From: Cephalopachus bancanus
Lineage: Eukaryota; Chordata; Mammalia; Primates; Tarsiidae
Direction of reading: 5' to 3'
NCBI GenBank assembly: GCA_027257055.1
Contig: JAPVLO010000182.1
Location: 5,642,001-5,706,000 of the forward strand
DNA: 64,000 nucleotides
Under the pieces are notes generated by a model. It had not been told where the DNA came from. It searched no databases and worked only from the letters and a program-made list of their open reading frames with translations. Shown here piece after piece: positions 12,814 through 25,324 of the stretch (its first letter is position 1; every line of letters starts with the position of its first letter). A program made the position numbers and the translations under genes.

Positions 12814-15800
12814 CCAGCATCACAGCAGGAATAAGTGATGTTTAAAAAAAAAAAAAAAAAGTCGGGCTCAGTAGCTCAGCCTGTAATCCCAGCACTTTGG
12901 GAGATCGAGGCGAGTGGATTGCCTAAGCTCGTGGGTTTGAGACCAGCCCAGGCGACTTGGCGAGATCTCATCTCTACAATAAATCAAAAATTAGCTGAGC
13001 ATGGTAGTGCGTGCCTGTAGTTCCGGTTACTTGGAAGGCTGAGACGGAAGGACTGCCAGAGCCCAGTAGGGCAACGCTGGAGTGACTGTGAATGTGCCAC
13101 TGCACCTCAGCCTGGGCAACAGAGTGAGACTCCAACTCAAGGAAAAAAAAAATTCTTATTCTTAATTGATCTAACATGTGTGCTAAAAATAATAACAACA
13201 GTGATGTAGATTATGTATGCCTACATTTAAGTGAAATGAATGACAGCAATGATACAAAAGATGGGAGGGAAGAATTAGGATTATTGTGTTATTATAAGGA
13301 ATCACACTTGAATTACAGCATATTGCAAATTCTAGGGAAGCTTTTTTTTTTTTAGTTTAAGAAACTGTAACCAATATGCTAAGAGAGAAAATGAAATCAC
13401 AGAAAATGCTCAACTAAAATCACAAATGGCAGAAAAAGAGTGAAAGGCAAAAGCAGGAACACAACAGGACAAAAAAAACACAGAATAAATATGGTAGAAA
13501 ATAATACAACTATATAAATAGTCATGTTGAAGAACAATGATATAAATTAGCGGTCCCCAACCTTTATGGCATCAGGGACCAGTTCTGTGGAAGACAATTT
13601 TTCCACAAACTGGGGGTGGGAGATGGTTTCGGGATGACTCAAGAGCATAGCATTTTTGTGCACTTTATTTATATTATTATTACACTGTAATATATAGTGA
13701 AATAATTATATAATTCACCATTTTAAAAAAAGGTGCAGGGAGAAGTGGTGAATTAAATAATGAGTGGGCCATGCACAGACTAAAATAAGTGTCGGATCCT
13801 GACTTAAATTCTGCCACCAGATGCAGCTGTACAATTGAAGTACATCAACTCACTTGCCACTCACTGATAGGGTTTTGACATGAGTCTGCAAGCAGTTATT
13901 TATGATGTTCTCTGTGCAGACACACCTCACTGCTAATGCTAATCTGTATCTGCAGCTGCTCCCCAGTGTCAGCATCATTGCCTCAGCTCCACCTCAGATC
14001 ATCAAGCATTAGATTCTCATAAGGAACATGCAACCTAGATCCCTTGCATGTGCAGTTCACTACAGGGTTCACACTCCTATGCGAATCTAATGCCACCGAT
14101 GATCTGACAGAAGACTGAGCTCAGGTTGTAATGTGAGCAATAGGGAGCAGCTGCAAATACAAATGAAGCTTTACTTGCTTGCCCATTGCTCACCTCCTAC
14201 TGTGTGGTCTGGTGCCTAACAGGCCATGAACCAGTACCAATCTGTGGCCCGGGAGCTGGGGGCCCTGACCTAAATGACCAATAAAAGACAGGTTGATTGT
14301 CAAAGTGGATTAAAAAGGAAGTTAAAAGGCAAAGAAAAACTATGTTGTCCACAAGAAACTCACTTTAAATATAAAAACACATGTAGATTAAAAGTAAGTA
14401 GAGAAAGATATATCATATGAACACTAATCAAAAGAAAGCAGGAATAGCTGTATTAATTTCAGACATAGCAGACTTCAGATCAAGTTATAAGACATAGAGT
14501 CATTACAAAATGATAAAGGGGTCAATTCTTCAAGAAGTTATAACAATTTTCATGTGTATGTGTACAGTGTCAAAAATACATGAAGCAAAAACTGATAGAA
14601 CTGCAAGGTAAAATAAATGAATCTAGTATTATAGTTGTAGACCTCAACACCCCTCTATCAGAAATGAAGTTATCCAGCAGGCAGACAATCACTGGGATGT
14701 ACAGACTGAGTATACCGTATACGAAATGCTTGGGACCAGAAGTATTTCAGATCTGGGGCTTTTTCAGATTTCGGAATATTTACATTATATTTACTAGCTA
14801 AGCAACCCTAATCTGAAAATCAAAAATCCAATGAAATTGGATTTGAAATGAAAATGAAATCAAATACTCTAATGAAAATTTCCTTTGGCATTTCAGTGCT
14901 CAAAAACTTTTCAAGTTTGAAGCATTTTGGATTTTGGATTTTTGGATTGGAGATGCTCAATCTGTAGTTGAAGTTGACAGCACCATCAATCACCTGAACA
15001 TCTTAAGACTGCTTAATCCAACAACAACAGAATACACATACTTCTCAAGCCGGCATGGAACATTCACCAAGACAGACCATATTCTGGGCCATAAAACACA
15101 GCATTACAAATTTTAAAGATTACAAATCATGCAGTGTCTTCTCTCAGACTACAGTAGAATTAAACTAGAAATCAGTAACAGAAAGCTATCTGAAAAATCC
15201 CAAAATACATGGAGATTAAACAACATATTTCTAGATAACATGAGTCAAAAAAGAAATCACAATTAAAATTGAAAAATATTTTTAACTAAATGAAAATGAA
15301 AATACTGTCTATCAAAATCTGTAGAATACAGTAAAAGCTTACAGGAAATTTATAGCATTGGATGCATATATTACAAAAAAAAGATCTAAAATCAATCATC
15401 TAAGTTTCCACCTTTGGCAACTAGAAAAAGAACAAATTAAATCCAAAGTAAGCAGAAGAAAAAAAAACAGTAAAAATTAGAGCAAAAATCAATGAAACAG
15501 AAAACAGAAAATCAATACAATAAAACCAAAAGCTTCTTTGAAAAGATCAATAAAATCAGTAAGTCTCTAGCCAGGCTAAGAAAAATAGAGAGAGGTTTCA
15601 AATTACGAATACAGAAACAAAAGAGGAGCCACCACTACAGAGCTCATGAACATTAAGAGGATTATAATGGAATACAATATTCCAAATAACTTTTAGTTAC
15701 ATAGTGGAAAGGATGCTTCATGACCTCCAAGGCTGGGTAGCAAAAGGTGCAGCTTCCACCTGGCTCTCTCTTGGACACATGCTTGGGAGCCTTGAGCCAA

Positions 15801-15852
15801 CATAGAAGAATTCTGGTTATCCAGAAGCTACATACTGCGTATACCATGTGGA

Positions 15853-15921
<69 letters not shown>

Positions 15922-18900
15922 CCAAGGAGCCCCAGCACTCCAGTCCTGGCTGTTTGTGTCTTCCACCTCAGGTGCCTGATGTGTGGATGAACAAAGCTTC
16001 AGATGACCCCAGCTCCTCACTCTAAAGCTGTGCCAGTTGATGCTGAGTAGAGAGCAGGGATGTGTTGTCCCTGCTGAACCCTACCTAAATTGTGGATTTT
16101 TCAGGAAAATAGTTTAATAAAATAAAAAATAATAATAACTCTATGTCCCAAAATTTGATAACCTAGATGCAATGGACCAATTACCAAAACTCAATGAATT
16201 AAAAACAGACAATTTGAATAAGAATATATCAATTAAAGAAAGTGAATCAATAATTAATAACCTTCCAAAACAGAAAACATCAGGCCTCGTGGGTTCACCA
16301 TCAATATTTAAGGAAAAAATTATACCAATTTTCTACAATCTCTTTCAGAAGATAGAAGTACAGGAAATATTTCCTGACTTACTATATGAAGCCAACACTT
16401 CCTTAATTCCAAAACCAGATAAAGTTATTATAAGAAAACTACAGATCAATAGCTGTAATGAACACAGATGGAAAATTTCTCAACAAAATATTAGCAAATC
16501 ACATCCAAACAATGTATAAAAAGAATTATATAATCTAACCAACTGGGATTTATCCCAGATGTGCAAGGCTGGTTCAATATGTTTAAATCAATTATTGTAA
16601 TCTATCACATCAACAGGCTAAATAAAATTGTATGCTTGTGTCAATAGATACAGAAAAAGCATATGACAAAATCAATACCTATTAATGAAAAAAATTTTCA
16701 GTAAACTGGAAATAGAGGGGAAATTCCTCAAACTAATAAAGAATTACAAAAAGCCTACAACTAACATAATAACTAATGGTTAGAAACTAGAAACTTTCCC
16801 ACTAAGATCAGGAACAAGGCAAGGATGTCCTCTCTCACCACTCCTTTTCAACACTGTACTAAAAGTTTTAATTAACACAATAAAACAAGAAAAGGAAATA
16901 AAAGGGATATATATTGAGAAGGAAAAATAAAACTGTCTTTGTTCATAGATGACATAATTATCTGTGTAGAAAATCTGAATGAATCAACAAAAAATTCCTG
17001 CAACTTATAAGCAAGTATAGCAAGGTTGCAAGCTACAACATTAATATACAAAAGTCAATCTCTTACCTATACACTAGCAATGAACAAGTGGACTTTGAAA
17101 TTTAAAATGCCATACTTCATCAACAAGAGTACCTGCATAATGAACATCTGTATACCCCACCCTGAATTGTATCCCACATCTTTAAAATAAAAAAACAAAA
17201 AGAAAGAAATTAAAAATGCAATACCATTTACAATAGTTCACAAAAAATAAAATACTTAGGTACAAATTTTACAAAATACATGAAAGATCTATATGAGGAA
17301 AACTAGAAAACTAATGAAATGAATCGAAGAATAATTAAATCAATAGAAAGATAGTCCACGTTCATGGATAGAAAGACTCAATATTGTCAAGACATCAGTT
17401 CTTCCCAACTTGATCTACAGAGTCAGTGCAAATTCAATACAATCAAAATATCCGCAAGTTATCTTATGGATATCTACAAACTGATTCTGAAGTTAGAGAA
17501 CTTCAAGACTTATTATACTTCTACAGTAATCAACAGTGTGGTATTGGTAGAAAAAAAGATAAATAGATCAGTGGAACAAACTGGGCCAGAAATGGACTCA
17601 CATAAATATAGTCAACTGATCTTTGACAAAGGAAAAACAGCAATACAATGGAGAAAAGATACTCTTTTCAACAAATGGTGCTGAAAGAAGTGTAGACATA
17701 CAGACATATATGCGCGCGCGCGCGCAGACACACAACACACACACACACACACAGTCTATACACAGACCTTACAACCTTCACAAAAATTAACTTAAAATGG
17801 ATCATAGCCCTAAATGTAAAAATAAACTATAAAATTCCTAGATGATAACAGGAGAAAACCTAGATGACTTTAGATATCTCGATGACTTTTTAGATACAAC
17901 ATCAAAGACATGGTCCATGAAAGAAATAATTGATAATCTGGACTTCATTAAAATTTAAAACTTCTGCTCTGAAAAAGACAATTTCAAGAGAATGAGAATA
18001 TAAGTCGCAGACTGAAAGAAAATATTTGTAAAATATTTATATCTGGTTAAAAAAACTTATTTAAATATACAAAAACTCTTAAAACTCAACAGAAAGAAAA
18101 TAAACAACATGATTTTTTAAATGGGCCAAAGACATTAACAGACACATTACCAAAGAAGATATAGAGATGGCAAGTAATCATATGAAGATGCTCCCATCAC
18201 GTCACCAGGGAAATACAATTTAAAATAATGAGGGCTGGGCACAGTAGTTCACGACTGTAATTCCATCACTTTGGGAGGCCAAGGTAGGAAGATCACTTGA
18301 GCCCAGGTGTTTAACACCAGCCTGGACAACATAGTGAGACTTTATTTCCATAAAAACTCAAAAAAAAATCCATAAAAATTAGCTGGGCATGGTGGCACAC
18401 AGCTATAGTCGCAGCTACTTGGGAAGTTGAGATGGAATGATCACATGAGCCCAGGAGGTCAAGGCTGTGGTGAGCCATGATTGTGCCACTGCACTCCAGT
18501 CTGGGGATCAGAGTAAGATTCGACTCAAAAACAAAATAAATAAAACAACAATGATATACCATTACAAACCCATTGGAATAGCCAAAATCCAGAACATTGA
18601 AAATACCAAACACTTGTGAGGGTATATAATGACAGAAACTCTCATTCAATGCTAGTGGAAATGAAAAATGGTAAAGACTTTGGAAGGTAGTTTGGCAGTT
18701 TCTTACACCACAACCATACTTTTACCATACAATCCAGCAATCATACTCCTTGGTATTTACCCAAAGGAACTTCAAATTTATGTCCACCCAAAAGTCTGCA
18801 TGTGTATGTTTATAGCAGCTTTACTCATAATTGTCAAAACTTGGAAGCAACAAAGATGTCCATCAGTAGGCGAATGGATGAACATAATGTGGTACAGGCA

Positions 18901-21900
18901 AACAATGAATAGAAAATTGTTCGGTGATTTAAAAAATGAACTATCAAGTCATGAAAATACATAAAAGAGCCTTAAATGCATACTACTAAGTGAAGGAAGT
19001 CAATCTGAAAAGGCTACATAATCATGTGATGTCAACTACCTAACATTCTGGAAAAGTCAGTTCAAAAAATCAGTAGTTGCCAGTGTTGGGGTGAAGGGGG
19101 AAGAAGCACAGAGGAATCTGAGGACAATGAAACTACTCTGCATTTCATACTATATATATTATACTATAATGGTATATATATTTGTCCAAATCCATAGAAT
19201 ATGCAATGCCAAGAGTGAATCCTAATTAGTATGTTAGCATGAACTTTGGGTGACATTGATGTGTCAATGTAGGTTCATCAATTTTAACAAATGTAACACT
19301 CTGCTGAAGAGATGTTGATAGTGAGGAAGTCTATACTTGTGTGGGGCAGAGGGTTTGTGGGAAATATCTGTACCTTCCTCTGAATTTTGCTGTGAATTTG
19401 AAACTGTTATAAAACAAAATATCTTTTAAAAGGTTTATACTTTTTCTGTATGGAAGAGGAAGTACCATAAGAAGAGAAAAACTGCCGGGCTCGGTGGCTC
19501 AGCCTGTAATCCTGCGCCTTTGGGAGGCTGAGGCGAGTGGATTGCCTGAGCCCGTGGGTTCAACACCCGCCTGGGCCGGCGAGACCTCAGCTCTACAATA
19601 AATCAAAAAATCAGCCGGGCATGGTAGCACACGCCTATAATTCTGGCTACTCGGAAGGCTGAGGTGGAAGGATCGCCGCAGCCAAGCAGGTCGAGGCTGA
19701 GGTGGCCGGGAGCGGCCACTGCACTCCAGTCTGGGCGACCGAGTGAGACCCAACTCAAAAAAAAAAAAGAATAGAAAATCTGCCAAGCGCTGTAGCTCAT
19801 ACCTGTAATCCCAGCACTTTGGGAGGCCCAGGTGGGAAGAATGTTTAAGCTCAGGAGTTTGAGACTAGCCTAGGCAACATAGTGAGATCTCATCTCAAAA
19901 AAAAGAAAAAATCAAAAACTTAGCCAGGCATGGTGGTGCATGCCTGTAGTCCCAGCTTACAGAGGCAGAAAGATCGTCTGAGCCCAGGAAGTCAAGGCTA
20001 CAAAGAGTTGTGATTGTGCCACTGCACTCCAGCCTGGGCAAGAATGAGACCTGACTCAAAAAATAATAATAATTTTTAAAAACCACACACATAGAAATTT
20101 CAGTTTAATATTAAAATAAGAGCTGCGCATGTAACTAACAGTCTTGGGGTTAGCGAGTTCCCCATAACTGAATATATTCAAGCATAGGAAACACTACTAG
20201 TTAGTAGAAATGCTATAAAGTAAATCAAAGTAATAGAAAGGTAAGTGGACTACAGAGATTTTAAATTCCTTTCCAACTCTAAATTAGGTAAAGGGGTAAA
20301 GCTAGGAAAAGTGTTTATGCAGTCCTTGGAATATCAGGCTAACAAATTCCAAAATAAATCTCTGTGTAACAGTTATTTAAAGGATTTTTTTTTAAAGGGA
20401 CATCTAAGATCAAATTTATTTTTATTTATGAATTTATTTATTTATTGTGTACCATGTTCACAGACACTGTGCAAAGTGTTGCATATACAGAGTCACATAA
20501 GTCATGATCTCTTGCCCCCAAGCTTACAGTGAGATGTCTAACACATAGTAGGCATTCAATAACTATTTATTGGAGGAATGTGAATAAATACATGATAGAG
20601 ATATATTCAAAGTATTAAGCGAAAGAAGAACATCTAAATCAGACTGCCCGATTAGGAATATTTCCCAAGAATGGTGATATTTATTCTGAGTTTAGAGGGT
20701 CAGATAGGAGTTAAGATGAATGAAGAAGGAACAGCCAATAAAAGGAAAAATATATGTAAGTGTACGGACACAAAATCTGTTTAAGAGATAACAAGTAGTC
20801 TTCCAAGAACACGTGATATGTGGGGGACATTTTGCAAGGTAGAGGGAAGTGGTAAATAGCATGCTATCCTGAAAATTATGAAAAGTCATGGAAGTAATTA
20901 GACAGTGGCATGATTTGAAAAAATCATTTTAGAAAAGCATCAAGGACTCTTTTCTGCTAATGGTTAAGAGATTCAGATCAATCTTCCTGCTACAGACAAT
21001 TAAAAACCTAGAGGAAATTATTTTCCACTATTAAAAGTCAAATATATAAAAATATTATAAGGAATTAACAGGCTTAGAATAGGTTGAGGATTTTTAAAAA
21101 AAACAAACTTCCAGTGCTAGCCAAGATGGAGTAACTCCACTATAGCCAATCTCTCCCATTGGTTACAACTAAAAATTCATAATAGCCAGTGCGGTGGCTC
21201 AAGCCTGTAATCCCAGCACTTTGGGAGGCCCAGACAGAAGGGCTATTTGAACCCAGGAGTTCAAGACTAGCATAGGCAATATAGCAAGACCTCACCTCTA
21301 CAAAAAAAAAAAAAGTAAAAATTAGCTGGGTGTGGTGGTGCGCGTCTGTAGTTCCAGTTACTCAGAAAGCTGAAGTGGAAGAATCTGCTGAGTTCAAGAG
21401 TTCAAGGCTGTAGTGAGCTATGACTGCACCACTGCACTTCAGCCTGGATGATAGAGTGAGACTCTAAATCACAAAAATAAATAAATCTGAACAAAATACA
21501 AAACACAAATCTTTGAGGGCTCCAAAAAGTAAGCAAAAGCAGAGAGCTCAGGGAGAGGAGTAAAAACTTGAAGAAGTTATTTATGTGAGGGTGGCACTGG
21601 TGATCTGGTGGTGAGCATAGCTGCCTTCCATGTGAACGTGTTTCCCATTTGTTTAGTTTTTTCCCTAATCAGAGAGAGTGAGGGAGTAATACAGAGACAG
21701 TTGGAGAAGGGGATTGACTAATTCTGGGTATGAATGAGCACAAGTCCCATGAGGGAAACGATGTACATGTACAGGACACCCTCAAAGCAACTTGGCAAAG
21801 GCTTTGAAAACTGGACTTCCTATAAACCACTACTCAAGTCCCAGAACTACCCTTGAGTGGAGCACACATGAAACGGACCCAGGTCAGCAAAGCAAGGCTT

Positions 21901-24900
21901 TGGAATCTGAACTGACACTGGAATTCTCACACATAAAAGCAAGACAGAATTTGTAGCCTGAACCTAATTCAGTTGACTGCCTGCTAAAGAACAAATAAAC
22001 ATTCTCCAGGAAATCTTAATAGGATCCAGAATCTCACAACATAATACTCAAGATGTCCAGGATATAATCCAAAATTGCTCAACATTCAAACAATGAGGAA
22101 AATGTGAACATAAGTCTCAAATTTTTATTATCTAGCAAACAATCAAATTAAGATAGCTGATGAGATAAGCAATAAAACTAGAATCTACAGAACAAAAGAT
22201 CAAAGATACAGACCCTGGGGTATTCCAGATTACAGCATTACTGGACACTAACTACAACACAACTATGTTTAAGTTCATGGAGAGAAAAAGTTGAGCTTTA
22301 AAATTTCACCAAGGAACTTAAAACTCTAAAAAGTAACATTACAGATCTTTAAAGAACCAGCTAACACTCAACCAGAAAATAAAATAACAAGTTAAGACAA
22401 TTATCCTGAACGGAGCACAGTGAGACAGAAATGAAAAATACTTCTTCCTAACCAGAGAAGTGAAAGAACTTTACAATGAAAATTACAAAACATTGCTCAA
22501 AGAAATTCAAGAACACACAAACAAATGGAAAAATATTCCATGCTCACAGATAGGAAGAATCAAAATTGTTAAGATGTCCATCCTATCAAAGACAGTCTAC
22601 AGATTCAATATAACAACCATTAAAGTACCAACATCATTCTTATCAGACCTGGAAATGACAATACAGAAATTCATATGGAAACATTAAACGACCATGAATA
22701 GCCAAAACAATCCTTAGCAAAAGAAACAAAGCAGGTATCACACTTCCAAACTTTAAACTTTACAACAATAATCAAAACAGTCTGGTATTGGTACAAGAAC
22801 AGGCATACAGACCAATGGAACAGGATAGAGATTCTGGAAGCAAAATCTCAATTTCTCAACCAACTCATCTTCAACAAAGCCTCCAGCAACCACTGGGGAG
22901 AGGAGAACCTATTCAGTAAATGGTGCTGGGAAAACTGGCAGACCACATGCCAAATGACACAGGACCCCTACCTATCCCCATACACAAAAATCAACTCTAA
23001 ATGAATGGATCAAAAACCTAAACGTAAAACCTCAAACTATAAGAATCTTAGAAAATGCAGGAGACACCCATACAGAAATCAGAGGAGAAAACTAATTCCT
23101 GATCAATACCCCAGGTATTCATACCATAAGAGATTAGACCAGTGGGACCTCATCAAACTGAAAAGCTTCTGCAAAGCAAAAGAAACCATCAAGAGAGCAG
23201 GGAGACAGCCCACAGAATGGGAAAAAATATTTGCCAACTATATATCTGACAAAGGCCTAACATCCAGGATCTGTAAGGAACTCAAACATGCCAAAAGAAA
23301 AAAAAAAAAGCCCCATTAAAAAATAGGCAAAAGACATAAACAGACACTTCTCAAAAGAACATAAACGGACAGCCAACAGACACATGAAAAAGTGCTCAGC
23401 CTCACTCATCATCAGAGAAATTCAAATCAAAACCACACTGAGATACACCTAACCCCAGTAAGAATGGCCATCATTAATAAAACATCAACAGATGATGGCA
23501 AAGAGGCAGAGAAAAGGGAATGCTTCTACATTCCTGATGAGAATGCAAACGAGTTCAACCTCTACGGAAAACAGTGTGGAGATTCCTAAAAGAACTAGAA
23601 ATTGACCTTCCATGTGACCCAGCAATCCCCCTATTGGGAATATACCCAAAGGAATTCAAATCATTCTACAAAAAAGATACCTGCACCCGCATGTTTATTG
23701 CAGCACTATTCACAATAGCAAAAATATGGAACTGTGCCGCCCATTGAAACTGGGCTGGATTTAAAAAATGTGGTACATATACACAGTGGAATATTATGCA
23801 GCCATAAAGGACAAATATATGAACTTCACAGCAACTTGGATGGATTTAGAGTCCATCATACTCAAGAGATCTATCACAGAAACAAAGAACAGAGTACCAC
23901 ATGTTCTCACTCATAAGCAGATCCTGAACATTTACCATAATACAGTAAGAAAGGCGTTGGCAGTAGCAGGATACTGTGGGGTACAATTCAGGGTTAGGTA
24001 TACAAATGTTCATTATGCAGGTACCCTTGTTGTTGAGGTGTGCCCTCCACTCCCCTGGCCATTTCTCACTACTGCCAATCCCCTTCTTACAGTATTATGA
24101 TAATTGTTCAAGGTCCACTTATGAGTGAGAATATGTGATCCTCTGTTCTTTGTTCTGTGAGGAGATGACTGGATAGAGTTTACATTAAAAATAAGGCAAG
24201 AGGCCGGGCTTGGTGTCTCAGCCTGTAATCCCAGCCCTTTGGGAGGCCAAGGTGAGTGGACTGCCTAAGCCCACGGATTCGAGACCAGCACAGGCAACTT
24301 GGTAAGATCTCATCTCTACAATAAATCAAAAAAATTAGCCAGGAGCAGTAGCATACACCTGTAGTTTTGGCTATTTGGAAGGCTGAGGCGGAAGGATCGC
24401 CAGAGCCCAGCAGGTCAACACTGGGGTGGCCGTGAGTGTGCCACTGCACTCCAGCCTAGGCGACAGAGTGAGACTCCAACTCAAAAATAAAATAAGGCAA
24501 GTATCAAGATTTTTTTAACCAACTACTTGTCATATCAAGACATACCCTAACTTTAGTTCATTTAAAAGATCACATAAAAAATGTTTGATTCATCAAACCT
24601 CCCCCATCATCTGATCTCTAACTTAGCTAAAAACTAAACTAGCAGACTTGTCTCTCTAGCACAAGTTACTTTCCATGAGACAGCCATTGTACTATTCCTC
24701 TACCCCACCCCTGTACTATTCACTGTTTTCTATATCTAGGCAGAAAAGTTATTCATGAATGTTGAAAAGCCAGGATGTTGTGGAGGAGCTGGTAGTAGTG
24801 TACTACATTCTGGAAGCAATATATACAGTTTCAAAAAGCAAAGTACTACAGGCAAGGACCAAGAATAAAAAACCTAACAATAGTGCATATTAGAAATAAT

Positions 24901-24913
24901 AATAATAGTGCTC

Positions 24914-24964
<51 letters not shown>

Positions 24965-25293
24965 GGTCCCTGTGCAAGGATGACACGCAAATTCGTGAAG
25001 CATTCCATATTAAAAAAAAGAAGCCGGGCTCGGTGGCTCAGCCTGTAATCTCGCGCCTTTGGGAGGCTGAGGTGAGTGGATTGCCTGAGCCCGTGGGTTC
25101 GAGACCCACCTGGGCAGCAAGACCTCATCTCTACAATAAATCAAAAATCAGCCAGGCGTGGTAGCGCATGCCTGTAATTCCGGCTACTCGGAAGGCTGAG
25201 GCGGAAGGATCGCCGGAGCCCAGCAGGTCGAGGCTGCGGTGGCCGGGAGCGGCCACTGCACTCCAGTCTGGGCGACGGAGTGAGACTCTAACT

Positions 25294-25324
<31 letters not shown>

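Larger units (their letters stand above)
10740..19440 (+). mobile_element. Old L1 (L1M-like), repeatedly interrupted
   Basis: ORF1-like A-rich sequence (about 10.74-12.45 and 13.15-13.55 kb), ORF2 remnants (14.28-18.2 kb, for example LVENLNE- and [19 protein letters not shown] stretches) and an old 3' UTR (18.55-19.44 kb) lie in order on the plus strand. Interruptions: Alus at 12454, 12861 and 18232, a MER1-like element, an LTR-like piece at 15661 and a younger L1 tail at 17118. All frames are broken. Whether every piece is one element is inference. Confidence 0.65.

Noticed and set aside
24908..25012. Functional U6 snRNA gene
   Set aside because: It has an A tail, a flanking target duplication and no visible upstream promoter elements.
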